From: a virus
Length of the DNA stretch: 59,818 nucleotides
Reading direction: 5' to 3' (one strand)
IMG/VR virus record: IMGVR_UViG_3300020400_000007
Location: 1 to 59,818 of that record
Shown: positions 38,101 to 45,575 of the stretch, one piece after another
Layout: each line of letters opens with the position of its first letter
Numbering within the stretch: the stretch's first letter is position 1
Program-made: the position numbers and the translations under genes
Notes under the pieces: model-generated
The model's database searches: none
What the model was told of the DNA's origin: nothing
What the model saw: only the letters and a program-made list of their open reading frames with translations

Positions 38101-38746
38101 ACACAACTTGAAACTGCATATTCTTTCCATCAACATTTTTACTAAATGTGTAAACTGGCACATCTGAATTACTTGCATCAAATCTATATTGGAATGTGGG
38201 TACACCTTCAACATTGTCTTTCTTGATAGGTTTACCTACTATACTGTTTGTTGGTAAAGCCGCATTCAGTACTTTTTCAAATTGTTCACGCCAGTTTGTG
38301 TTTGCAGGATCGTTCCATAAAACTGTTTGGTTTGCTAGATTAGTTCCATTGCTGTCAACAATATCTTCTGTTGTTGCAATAGATTCAAACTTTAGCAATC
38401 CGTTTGCTGTTTGATTTCTCTTTGGATTGTAAGAAAGAAGTCTAGCTAAACGCAGTATTGATTCTCTACGTTCAGCTAACTCTAAAAAGTTTTCTCTTGC
38501 ATTTAAGTCAATTCTAAATGAAATGTTTTGACCGAGGAAAGCAATAAGATCAATTAATGCTAGATACTCACTTGATTCGATGTAATCGTTAAAATCTTCT
38601 GGATAATTTTGTCGCAAATAGTTGATCATTGTTCTACGCAGATTGTCAAAATCATATGACTTGAAGTCTGCGTTTCTAAATGACTGATAGACCTTTTTCC
38701 AGTCTTCAGCTAACAATAATCTGTTTTGTCTATTTGTCGATGACAT
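35138..38746 (-). CDS. 6: Baseplate wedge protein gp6
   Basis: The N-terminus (LLAEDWKKVYQSFRNADF, YDFDNLRRTMINYL, YLALIDLIAFLGQNISFRID, ENFLELAERRESILRLARLL) is the conserved start of T4 gp6, the wedge protein that forms the continuous ring around the baseplate hub. At 1202 residues it is nearly twice T4 gp6 (about 660), with extra beta-rich insertions in the middle. The last ~70 residues are almost only Ser, Gly and Thr (nucleotides 35141-35353), an unusual flexible tail. It has a late promoter at 38766-38773 and an AAGGA ribosome site. The giant gene follows with overlapping stop and start. Confidence 0.88.
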   Translation of the reverse strand: MSSTNRQNRLLLAEDWKKVYQSFRNADFKSYDFDNLRRTMINYLRQNYPEDFNDYIESSEYLALIDLIAFLGQNISFRIDLNARENFLELAERRESILRLARLLSYNPKRNQTANGLLKFESIATTEDIVDSNGTNLANQTVLWNDPANTNWREQFEKVLNAALPTNSIVGKPIKKDNVEGVPTFQYRFDASNSDVPVYTFSKNVDGKNMQFQVVSTDVNDGVISEEAPLPGNSLGFLYRDDGRGPGSSNSGYFAHFRQGVLDTGTFTIDNPSTNQTVGLEATNINNTDIWLYKLNSIGAEDQLWTKVDAIEGNNIVYNSLRKSVRNIYGVLSKTQDAVDLIFSDGTFGNLPQGSFRTYYRTSLNDQYNINPSDLVAISINIPYTSKAGNSESLSLSLELKYTVDNATISESNASIRENAPATYYTQNRMVTGEDYQVSPLSISQEIIKVKSVNRTSSGISRYYDLLDATGKYSSTNLYGDDGVLYKDSFTEKTSFTFVTKTDIQGTIANTVTPLLSKKSMVNYYLTNFAKTLVADLGAKWSGSTTKTNMSTGKFVDSNSTALQVGSFTASALKFIEAGTLLKFTAPTGFHFMADNSHKLMQGLPNHKNAITYKWVKVVSVTGDGRTDNADGSGPIVLNDLVDSNAILSELKPKFSKNLLADVQSQMTDQIFAYKTFGLRYDSNLRQWRMITENNLDISSAFSTGKTGDVTDQQLDASWLLLFETDGEKYTITTRGQRYIFESNEEIRFYYDSTQKIYDNRTGQIIKDKIKVLNINTQPDSTSPFNVDYPWEVSAEYRDGDGYIDSKKVEITFFDSDDDGVVDDPETFVTLVDETTNPLTKYVFLKKYTTSDGIEDYKYMDNATSTVLVKQNESFVGALSQYDDGQVFYLVTEAVFKIYSKTSASLALTTDYKAYVGRAGLKFHYIHSADDDSRIDPSSSNIVDTYLLTRTYDTNFRKYLDGTLDSLPLPPSSDNLFNNYGSAISKIKSISDDVIYHPVKYKVLFGAKADARLQASIKIVKNPDQVVNDNDIKARVVSAMNEYFALENWDFGDTFHFSEMATYVMNKTAPDLVNLVIVPKQESQAFGSLYEIKSEADEIFISGATVDDVAIIDAITASKLKASGNVVTTSASGTTGVTSGTTYSSGSVASSYSSGSSGTTTSSSSSSSSGSGSSGSGGSGGSGGSGGSGSGGGYSGGSGSGY
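35141..35353 (-). repeat. Ser/Gly low-complexity coding repeat at the end of gp6
   Basis: On the plus strand this reads as imperfect repeats of CC(N)GAACC and CCACCTGA units and is locally more GC-rich than its surroundings. It encodes about 70 residues of Ser-Gly-Thr tail. Confidence 0.75.
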
Positions 38747-38765
38747 TTGCTTTCCTTATTATAAC

Positions 38766-38773
38766 TATTTATT
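38766..38773 (-). promoter_or_regulatory. Late promoter AATAAATA for gp6
   Basis: On the minus strand the bases are AATAAATA, 20 bases upstream of the gp6 ATG at 38746, with AAGGA between. It lies in the 47-base gap after gp25. Confidence 0.65.
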
Positions 38774-38793
38774 TTAATCCATTAAGTGTGTAC

Positions 38794-39225
38794 TTAATAC
38801 TGTCCCGACTCTTCATCGAATTTAAGCCTCAAACGTTCGGAAATATTGTATGGTAGATATGTCAAATCCACGTCTACTAATATTCCACTTTCGTAACTAT
38901 CACACTCTATGGAGTTTACAACAACACGTGGGTCGCTGTTTACTATATCACTTACATTTTTGGCTATTGCTTCTTTCATATCTTCTGTAAGTGGCTCATA
39001 TATGGCGTCCCAAATAATTGTTCCAAATTCTGGATTCATCAGCTTTTCACCTTGTTTTATGTGAAAACTGTTGATAATATCTTGTTTGATCAACGAAATA
39101 TCAAATAATGACTTGCTGTTGTTATCAGGGTTGACTGTGCTTATACCTTTGTATGCACGATTGGTTGTGCTAGGTTGCTTGTTCTTACCTGATGGAACTG
39201 TAATTTTTTTGTATAACTCTGCCAT
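38794..39225 (-). CDS. 25: Baseplate wedge protein gp25
   Basis: This 143-residue protein has the GPW/gp25 family pattern: an N-terminal linker, SLIKQDIINSF, GEKLMNPEFGTIIWD, YEPL, a helix, RVVVNSIE and paired C-terminal strands (ILVDVDLTYLPYN, ERLRLKFDEE). The gp25 protein has a lysozyme-like fold without proven lytic activity and is part of the sheath-initiating inner baseplate of contractile tails and type VI secretion systems. Its place between gp5 and gp6 is the usual order in cyanophage-like T4 relatives. Its length is close to T4 gp25 (132 residues). Confidence 0.9.
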   Translation of the reverse strand: MAELYKKITVPSGKNKQPSTTNRAYKGISTVNPDNNSKSLFDISLIKQDIINSFHIKQGEKLMNPEFGTIIWDAIYEPLTEDMKEAIAKNVSDIVNSDPRVVVNSIECDSYESGILVDVDLTYLPYNISERLRLKFDEESGQY

Positions 39226-39237
39226 ATCAATATTTAC

Positions 39238-40803
39238 CTATGCGGAAAACTCCTTTTTAAACACATCTGGAGTCGTTGGTGTTGGCAACGGATTTGTTAC
39301 AGTTGTTACTAAATCTCTATCAGTAACAGCAATCTTAAATGCCAACGGATTTAAATTTTCATGATGGTTCCAAGGTTCAGCTTGTGGCGACCTTTGTGAA
39401 AGAATACCAAGGGTCGTATGACCCGGTACGCGGTGCGTAGACAGAGCGGACGCGACAGCGGCCGTAGCCGCCTGCGGTCCATTCATATGGATTTCGGAAG
39501 CGGTTTCTGTATGGTTGCCTCCGCTGAGTATATCAGTTGTGGATCCAGCAGTGAGTTTGTTTGCTCCGCCTGTGTTAACATCAAAGTCTGAGGTTGTTGT
39601 GATCTTTGTGCTACCGCCTACCAATATGTTCGTGTTCTTGCTTGATTCTATCTGCACCCTGCCCTTGTTGATCTTGTCGCCAACATAATTGCCTGATGCT
39701 TTGATGCTGAGATTGGCACCTGCTTCTATTGTGATGTTTCTGTCTGCGGTAAAATTAAAATCATTTTTTGTGTGCATACTGATTGAATCTTCTGCAAATA
39801 TATCAATCTTGCCATCTGAAGTTAATTCTATCCAAGCAGTTCCTCTGCTGTTGCCAATGTATATTAGGTCTTCTGTGTTGTGCAACAGTATTTGGTGTCC
39901 TGTACGTGTACGCAAACGCACCAACTCGTTGTGTGGTCTTGTGACATCACCATCTGTTTCTCCCAGGTTAACATTTGCATAATCTGGTGATTCTTCACTT
40001 GGAGATTTTTTTCTTAAAAATTTATCGTTACCATCATCAAAGACCAAACTGGTTCCGCCCAATCTTGCTTTGAATATGTTGTTGAAGTTTTCATTTGTTC
40101 CTACTCTGACCTTGGGTGATCCTGATGTTTTGTCAATAGGTCCTGGAGTTGATAATCCAAACACAGCACTAGGAACTTCACGCCTTGCACTTGAACTGGT
40201 AATACCACGTGTTTCATCTTCCAACAATCCTTGTGATTGCAACATTTCTGTGATTAATTTTTGATAAGGCTTTTTAAATTTTGTTGGATCAATGCCAGTG
40301 CCTGTTTCAATTTGTTTGTTGTATTCAGTGACTGGTAGCTTTTTGCCCTTGAGATCGTCTGGTGTGCCGTCAGTGGTAAACGTTGATGCCGCATGATCCG
40401 GAACTGAATGGTTCATGAACTTGTCGTTCACACAACCTAACCAGTAACACAGATTAGGATTTCCTTCTGCAAAAATTACCAACACCTTGGTGCCCACATC
40501 AGGTGGCACAAACCACATACCATAACTTTGTTGACCGTCCTTGTATGTGTCATTCTTGGTGCTACCAAATGATGGAGTCTGTCCAGCAAAAGGTGATAGG
40601 TATCTTGCGATGTAAACCTGTCCTTCAGCAAACGCAACGTTACCGCTGGTATTTGTTTTAAGCAGTTGTACTGTCAATGCACCTTGATACTCTGGATCAA
40701 GATTGTTTATTACCCTTGCTTCATACGGTCCAGGTTTTGCAACAGGATTGGTAAACTTGGAATTCCTATCTATGTTGGTATTCTTTTGTGGTAAATCAGA
40801 CAT
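39238..40803 (-). CDS. 5: Baseplate hub/spike protein gp5 without lysozyme domain
   Basis: The N-terminal ~140 residues hold the gp5-type OB-fold domain (YEARVINNLDPEYQGALTV, then VPPDVGTKVLVIFAEGNPN and CYWLGCV). The second half is a repetitive beta region (LIYIGNSRGTAWIEL, NITIEAGANLSIKASG, TNILVGGSTKITTT) like the beta-helix needle of gp5 and VgrG spikes. The glycohydrolase domain between these parts in T4 gp5 (about 160 residues with a catalytic Glu) is not visible: the linker is short and Pro/Gly-rich. So this spike probably pierces without peptidoglycan cutting. A GC-rich stretch at 39415-39490 encodes an Ala-rich segment near the end. Confidence 0.82.
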   Translation of the reverse strand: MSDLPQKNTNIDRNSKFTNPVAKPGPYEARVINNLDPEYQGALTVQLLKTNTSGNVAFAEGQVYIARYLSPFAGQTPSFGSTKNDTYKDGQQSYGMWFVPPDVGTKVLVIFAEGNPNLCYWLGCVNDKFMNHSVPDHAASTFTTDGTPDDLKGKKLPVTEYNKQIETGTGIDPTKFKKPYQKLITEMLQSQGLLEDETRGITSSSARREVPSAVFGLSTPGPIDKTSGSPKVRVGTNENFNNIFKARLGGTSLVFDDGNDKFLRKKSPSEESPDYANVNLGETDGDVTRPHNELVRLRTRTGHQILLHNTEDLIYIGNSRGTAWIELTSDGKIDIFAEDSISMHTKNDFNFTADRNITIEAGANLSIKASGNYVGDKINKGRVQIESSKNTNILVGGSTKITTTSDFDVNTGGANKLTAGSTTDILSGGNHTETASEIHMNGPQAATAAVASALSTHRVPGHTTLGILSQRSPQAEPWNHHENLNPLAFKIAVTDRDLVTTVTNPLPTPTTPDVFKKEFSA

Positions 40804-43358
40804 TACGTTATAGTTCCCCCTGATAGAAATACAGGTTTGGTGCTGGAACCACCTTCGTTGACGTCACCTGGTTTGTTGTTTTCCTTTGTAGAATCCTTTT
40901 GCTCCAAGCCACCTTGGTTGTCTGCTGAGTCAGGTTGATCATTGCGGTCTTCACCTGTTTGATTGATCTGTCTAAGTATCTCAAGTGTCTGCGTAAACTG
41001 TCCTTCACTAAAATCATGTTCTACTTTAGTTACCCTATACAAGCCACTGAATTGGGGAACTTTGGCTGATGCTTCTCCTACCATACCACCCTCCAACAAT
41101 CCTCTGTTGCTGTAATCATAAGGTGTTCTAAAGTTCAACTGTATGTAAACAAAACTTCGCACGTAATCCATTGTGCCGTCCTTGTCATTGAACATTATTG
41201 CACTGGCTTCTGATTGGTAGTTGCCCATGCCACTGTCAGAAAGGAACCAAGGATCTCCCATTATCTTAAGTCTACATCTAACCAAATCTACATTTGAATT
41301 GATCAATGCTTGATGAAATTCCCTAGCAATGATGTCCTTGGTTGATGCATCAGTGCCACGCATACCAGTTGTGATCATAGGTATGTCACTGTCCTGTACA
41401 CTCTTGATAGGAAATACTCTTTCTTCTGCTGTTTCTTCCTTACCGTCTTTTTGTGCCAACGTGGTTGACTCTGCATTTTGATTGTTGGTTGCACTATTAC
41501 CATCACCTTCCTGTTGGTCTGGAGTATCCTTACCTTTGGTTAATGGCACGTTTGTTAAAAATCTTGTGTTGTATCTTATATCAAATTCTAAAACGTCTTT
41601 GTTTCTTCCTGTGTACAAATAATTGTAAACCTTGGACAGCTCTCTGCGTATTTTTGTTGTTCCTTTTGATGTTGTTGTCGGTGATTGCCAAATACTGCTA
41701 TGCACCTTGAAAGGTATTACTTGGAACACATATATTCTAGGCTGTCTACCTTTTTTATTTGCAGTTGATTCAATTGGCACCATGTACATCTTTGTTTGTA
41801 TGGTAAACCAATCTCTAAATCCTGCATCATCGGTTGGTCTATTTGTTACACCTTTGCCCCATTCACTGGACACAACCATTTCTTCAATGATTTGATTTAC
41901 CTTTGTACCTTTTTCAAACTTGAATGCTCTCTTATCTTGTGGTATTGTAATTGCACCTTGTTCAAATACATTTTTTTCAGCATCGTAACTTGCAAAGTAG
42001 TTGCCTGGACGCACTCCGCCTTTGCCTAATTTGTCTGAAAGCAATAATCCTTTGCCTATTTCATTTATGTTTTCTTGTTTAAGTGTGTTTGCCTTTAGGG
42101 CATCTGATGTTTTAGATCTTTTAACAGCAAAACCTGTTACGTTTTTGACCCATGTTTCATAGTCTACTTCTCTGACACTTGTTGTTTCGCCATATCGTGA
42201 TGCATATTCTTTTTCAGGATCATAAGTTGCTTGTCCTTCTGCTTCTCCTGAAATGTCACCCCTAAATTTTTTACTTGCAAGATCTTTTGCTTTAGGAAAT
42301 AATATAATGTATTCGTCTGAAAATGTTCCTTCTTCTTTTGATTCTCTTGCCAACAATGCACTATTAATAACTCTTGTCAAACTTTGTGATCCACTTTGTA
42401 ACGCTTCTTCAACAGTACCGCCAATAATCGTAATATCTTGTTTGATAGTTTGTACTGAGTCAGCATTGGTTCCCATTGATGTTGATATTGCAGGACATTC
42501 GTAAACTGTACCACCTTGGTCAACTGTCATGTTTGATTGACTCAACAATATAGGAAAGAATCTTTTGCCAGCTCTTTCAATTCTGTCATCATCTGTGTGT
42601 CCTATAAATTCACACATCAAACAGAAAGGTGCTCCAATGTAACTTGGATATCCTGCCTGCATGGCCGCTATTTGGATCAGTTCTAAAAACTGCCCCATAC
42701 TGTAAGGCTCTTTGACTGTAAAATTAAAATTATGTACAGGTGGCATTCTAGTAGGTCCACTTGATCCTATAACGGATTTAATGTTTACATCTTCAATATA
42801 ATATTCTACTTTTCCGCCTTGCCTTTCTAATCTTGTTTTAGGACGTCTTTCACTTTGATAATTTTGTATTCCACCAGCACCTCTGATAACAACTGTTTGT
42901 GGTTCACTTGTCATGTAGGTGTTGTCTGGATCTTCCATTTCTTTGTGATTCAATACAAACATTGACCATACCGTGTTGAAAGATCTGTATTTGTGCAACA
43001 CGTTTGGTTGCAAATTAACATTGTCAGGTTTGTAATCTCTGTTTTTAAAATAACTGTTTTCGTAGTCTATAGGATCTAGTTCTATGTCTTGATCGGCTCC
43101 AGTCTTGACAGTTTTCTTTTGTATGAAATCAGAATTGGGTTTTGACTCTCCTGCAAAATTTGTAGCACTATTGTTAATGACATCAACATTAACAGTTGCT
43201 GATCCGCCTAATTCTTCTGTTTGAAATATTTCGTTTTTGGTTACGTCTAGTGCCTCGTTCATGACACTACCAATTGACTGTCCAGAATTTAGTTTACGTT
43301 CTATTTCGCTTTCTAACTTACCGGCTCTATCTAGGTCAACTATAATTCTAGTACTCAT
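40803..43358 (-). CDS. Large baseplate hub-type protein
   Basis: The 851-residue protein lies between gp53 and gp5, where marine T4 relatives have a large hub gene. I read no catalytic motif. Notable segments are an acidic N-terminal third, VWSMFVLNHKEME, FNFTVKEPYSMGQFLELIQI, and near the end LSDSGMGNYQSEASAI and YRVTKVEHDFSEGQFTQTLE, the last two typical of hub proteins with gp27-like tube domains (xVTKVxHxFxxGxFxTxLxxxR). I infer it is the functional gp27 counterpart onto which the gp5 spike docks. It may also hold extra domains, being twice the length of T4 gp27 (391 residues). It ends overlapping the gp5 start by one base. Confidence 0.65.
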   Translation of the reverse strand: MSTRIIVDLDRAGKLESEIERKLNSGQSIGSVMNEALDVTKNEIFQTEELGGSATVNVDVINNSATNFAGESKPNSDFIQKKTVKTGADQDIELDPIDYENSYFKNRDYKPDNVNLQPNVLHKYRSFNTVWSMFVLNHKEMEDPDNTYMTSEPQTVVIRGAGGIQNYQSERRPKTRLERQGGKVEYYIEDVNIKSVIGSSGPTRMPPVHNFNFTVKEPYSMGQFLELIQIAAMQAGYPSYIGAPFCLMCEFIGHTDDDRIERAGKRFFPILLSQSNMTVDQGGTVYECPAISTSMGTNADSVQTIKQDITIIGGTVEEALQSGSQSLTRVINSALLARESKEEGTFSDEYIILFPKAKDLASKKFRGDISGEAEGQATYDPEKEYASRYGETTSVREVDYETWVKNVTGFAVKRSKTSDALKANTLKQENINEIGKGLLLSDKLGKGGVRPGNYFASYDAEKNVFEQGAITIPQDKRAFKFEKGTKVNQIIEEMVVSSEWGKGVTNRPTDDAGFRDWFTIQTKMYMVPIESTANKKGRQPRIYVFQVIPFKVHSSIWQSPTTTSKGTTKIRRELSKVYNYLYTGRNKDVLEFDIRYNTRFLTNVPLTKGKDTPDQQEGDGNSATNNQNAESTTLAQKDGKEETAEERVFPIKSVQDSDIPMITTGMRGTDASTKDIIAREFHQALINSNVDLVRCRLKIMGDPWFLSDSGMGNYQSEASAIMFNDKDGTMDYVRSFVYIQLNFRTPYDYSNRGLLEGGMVGEASAKVPQFSGLYRVTKVEHDFSEGQFTQTLEILRQINQTGEDRNDQPDSADNQGGLEQKDSTKENNKPGDVNEGGSSTKPVFLSGGTIT

Positions 43359-43361
43359 AGT

Positions 43362-43667
43362 CTATACTCCTAGTATATCTTTTAATGTAGCCCCTTTTGG
43401 AACATAAATTTTAGATCCTGATTTAAAATCATATATTGGATCTTCCATTGTGTCCATGTTACGTTGACAGAAAACCCACCATAGGTTTGGATTGCCATAG
43501 ATGTCATAAGCAAACAAGTCTGGACGTTGATGATACTGAGGTTCTATTTGATACACCACATCATCACTTCCGGCAGGTACCGGTCTAATTCTAAAATTGC
43601 TTAGATATTCCTTTGTATCGTTGTAGGGTGTTCTGAAGTAAGGACTTGATTGACTGTAAGTAGGCAT
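43362..43667 (-). CDS. 53: Baseplate wedge protein gp53
   Basis: This 101-residue protein has the conserved signature RPDLFAYDIYGNPNLWWVF and DFKSGSKIYVP of gp53, a LysM-like baseplate wedge component that clamps adjacent wedges. It is about half the length of T4 gp53 (196 residues), keeping the core only, as usual in marine relatives. Its start overlaps by one base the stop of gp48 (position 43667), and the hub-type gene follows after three bases, so the order gp48-gp53-hub-gp5-gp25-gp6 is one transcription unit. Confidence 0.88.
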   Translation of the reverse strand: MPTYSQSSPYFRTPYNDTKEYLSNFRIRPVPAGSDDVVYQIEPQYHQRPDLFAYDIYGNPNLWWVFCQRNMDTMEDPIYDFKSGSKIYVPKGATLKDILGV

Positions 43668-44632
43668 TAAATAAATCCTCCACCTTCAGATATGTATCCA
43701 CCGTTCACATATTTGTTTAAGCTGAACTGTGCAATTTCGTTTCTTGAGTAAACTGGTTGTACAGTTACAGTAATCAAAGATTGTGTAGGTGCCCAACCTG
43801 TCATTAGTTTTCCACCTGTTGCATAAGTTTCTGTGTATCTTCCTTGTGGCCCAACTGGTCTTGTTTGATTCTGTCCTGTTTGAAATCCTGTTGCTATGTA
43901 ATCAACATCTTGTGGTAAGTCTGTTGTAAACTGTGTTACTATTACAGGCACATTGTTGAATATGTGATCACCATATCCATTTAGTTTTGCCACAGGCGGT
44001 GGAGCACCAATTGTAGTTGCTTCGCCACCAAAGTACATTTTTGACATACTTCTTAAGTAATGAAGTGCCGCCACCCAATATTGTGCTTCTAATCCATTCT
44101 GTACAAAAAAGTCACCTGTTATAACCAACTGATCCACTTGTGAGTTTTGATAAGCATAATAAGGATAATTAGTATGTGTAGGTGCAATAGCATTGTAGTT
44201 CGCACTATGCGACACAATTATTGAAGGTGTATATGGAAAACACAAACCGCCAGTCTGTCTTAAAGGTTGTAACAAGGCAGATGACTTAAATGGCTCAACA
44301 TCAGGAATACTTAATTTGACTCTCCAATCTTGTTCAGTTGATTTTTTGAAACCTGCTGGTGCGGATTCTTTAACACGTTTAACACCGCTTATTCCATCTA
44401 CAGGAGCATTTTTACTTCGTATGCTTTTTGCTAAATTTTTAGGATCCATAAAGTCCCTAACACCTTGTGGGACTTTAAACTTACTGCCAAAAAAACTACT
44501 GCCTGTAGGATCAGAACCGTCAACTGGATTTGACTTTGATATATCAAATTCATTGGCACGTTCCGCATCTGTGAAACCATCAGCTCGAACAATATTTCTG
44601 TTTGATATGATTCCGTTTCTAAATGTAGTCAT
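43667..44632 (-). CDS. 48: Baseplate tail-tube cap protein gp48-like
   Basis: The C-terminal half has GLCFPYTPSIIVSHSANY, YQNSQVDQLVITGDFFVQN, YWVAALHYLRSMSKMYFG, PPPVAKLNGYG, then LITVTVQPVYSRNEIAQFSL and NGGYISEGGGFI. This is the pattern I know from gp48-type baseplate tube-initiator proteins of cyanophage-like T4 relatives. gp48/gp54 form the platform on which the tail tube polymerises. At 321 residues it equals gp54 and gp48 in size (320 and 364), so the exact T4 orthologue could be either. It is the first gene of the leftward baseplate operon, with AAGGAG as ribosome site. Confidence 0.75.
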   Translation of the reverse strand: MTTFRNGIISNRNIVRADGFTDAERANEFDISKSNPVDGSDPTGSSFFGSKFKVPQGVRDFMDPKNLAKSIRSKNAPVDGISGVKRVKESAPAGFKKSTEQDWRVKLSIPDVEPFKSSALLQPLRQTGGLCFPYTPSIIVSHSANYNAIAPTHTNYPYYAYQNSQVDQLVITGDFFVQNGLEAQYWVAALHYLRSMSKMYFGGEATTIGAPPPVAKLNGYGDHIFNNVPVIVTQFTTDLPQDVDYIATGFQTGQNQTRPVGPQGRYTETYATGGKLMTGWAPTQSLITVTVQPVYSRNEIAQFSLNKYVNGGYISEGGGFI

Positions 44633-44652
44633 TTTGGCTAACTCCTTACATA

Positions 44653-44660
44653 TATTTAGT
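44653..44660 (-). promoter_or_regulatory. Late promoter variant ACTAAATA for baseplate operon
   Basis: Minus-strand bases ACTAAATA are 21 bases from the gp48 ATG at 44632, with AAGGAG in the leader. A second element, AATAAATA at 44691-44698, lies 59 bases upstream and could be an alternative. Confidence 0.55.
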
Positions 44661-44688
44661 TGACAAAGTTAAGTACGTAGTTTATAAT
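44660..44688 (+). promoter_or_regulatory. Consensus sigma-70 promoter (early)
   Basis: TTGACA at 44660-44665 and TATAAT at 44683-44688 are both perfect consensus hexamers, separated by 17 bases, the ideal spacing. It points at gp55, gp47 and gp46. Transcription would begin about 44695. The -35 box touches the divergent late element at 44653-44660. Confidence 0.85.
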
Positions 44689-44744
44689 AATATTTATTTG
44701 CTTAAGACATCCCCGTCTATAACTCGGAAAGTTTGGAGAATAAC

Positions 44745-45575
44745 ATGAAGAGAATTAATTATCTCAATAATAGAGATATACTGGCGGAGATACATAAGTC
44801 AAAAAACACGTTTTGTAGTTATACAGACGATGATTTCGCCCAATATGATATAATTTTACCTAGTATTGAAAAGGTTAACATAAGAACCATAGCAGATGCC
44901 AAAAGAAGCCGTGCAAAACGCATGAGTTTGGCGGATTATGAGAAAAGAAAAGCAGATGGTGAACGTGTCAAGCAGGCAGATTGCGCCGTAGACTACAGAA
45001 AAATAGCAAAAACTGACGTTGTTTTCCGAATTATGACCTATGATCATATTCCAGAAGAAAAAGGTAGAAAGAAAAATCCTAAAAACGTAGCAGACACAAA
45101 GACAAAATTAAACTTTCCCCCATTCCAACATTACAAGTTTGATGACAACGACAAGTTGGTGTGTGTAGGCAAAAGCCATTGGGAAGGCGGAATGGAGAAC
45201 GGCAGTTTCAACAAGGCTCACGGCATGGCAACCAACAAACTTGCTATGATGTGGATGAAACTATGTGAACGATATGCAACAAGAGGTAATGTAAGAGGTT
45301 ATACTTACAACGATGAAATGAAAGGACAAGCTATTCTACAACTTACACAGATTGGTTTGCAATTTGATGAATCAAAGTCAAACAATCCTTTTGCATATTA
45401 CACAGCCGCAGTGACTAATTCGTTTGTAAGAATTATTAATATTGAAAAACGTAACCAGAACATACGTGATGACATATTAGAAATGAATCACATGAATCCA
45501 TCTTTTACAAGACAGAACCAAGGTGTTTGGGAACGTCAAGCAAAAGAGGCATACAACGAGGACAAAAAAGATTAA
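44745..45575 (+). CDS. 55: RNA polymerase late sigma factor gp55
   Basis: The C-terminal half (MWMKLCERYATRGNVRGYTY, NDEMKGQAILQL, QFDESKSNNPFAYYTAAVTN, SFVRIINIEKRNQNIRDDIL) is the conserved sigma-like core of gp55, which recruits RNA polymerase to TATAAATA late promoters. The N-terminal ~130 residues include a basic region (AKRSRAKRMSLADYEKRKAD) absent from T4 gp55 (185 residues against 276 here). I chose ATG at 44745 because GGAG lies six bases before it; the upstream TTG at 44733 overlaps that site. It is first in an operon driven by a sigma-70 promoter at 44660-44688. Confidence 0.88.
   Translation: MKRINYLNNRDILAEIHKSKNTFCSYTDDDFAQYDIILPSIEKVNIRTIADAKRSRAKRMSLADYEKRKADGERVKQADCAVDYRKIAKTDVVFRIMTYDHIPEEKGRKKNPKNVADTKTKLNFPPFQHYKFDDNDKLVCVGKSHWEGGMENGSFNKAHGMATNKLAMMWMKLCERYATRGNVRGYTYNDEMKGQAILQLTQIGLQFDESKSNNPFAYYTAAVTNSFVRIINIEKRNQNIRDDILEMNHMNPSFTRQNQGVWERQAKEAYNEDKKD

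Noticed and set aside
44733-44744. Upstream TTG start for gp55
   Set aside because: It would overlap the GGAG ribosome site; the ATG at 44745 has ideal spacing from it.
45527-45574. Upstream start for gp47
   Set aside because: The added residues lie inside gp55 and do not resemble the gp47 N-terminus; ATG at 45575 gives the known family start and TAATG coupling.
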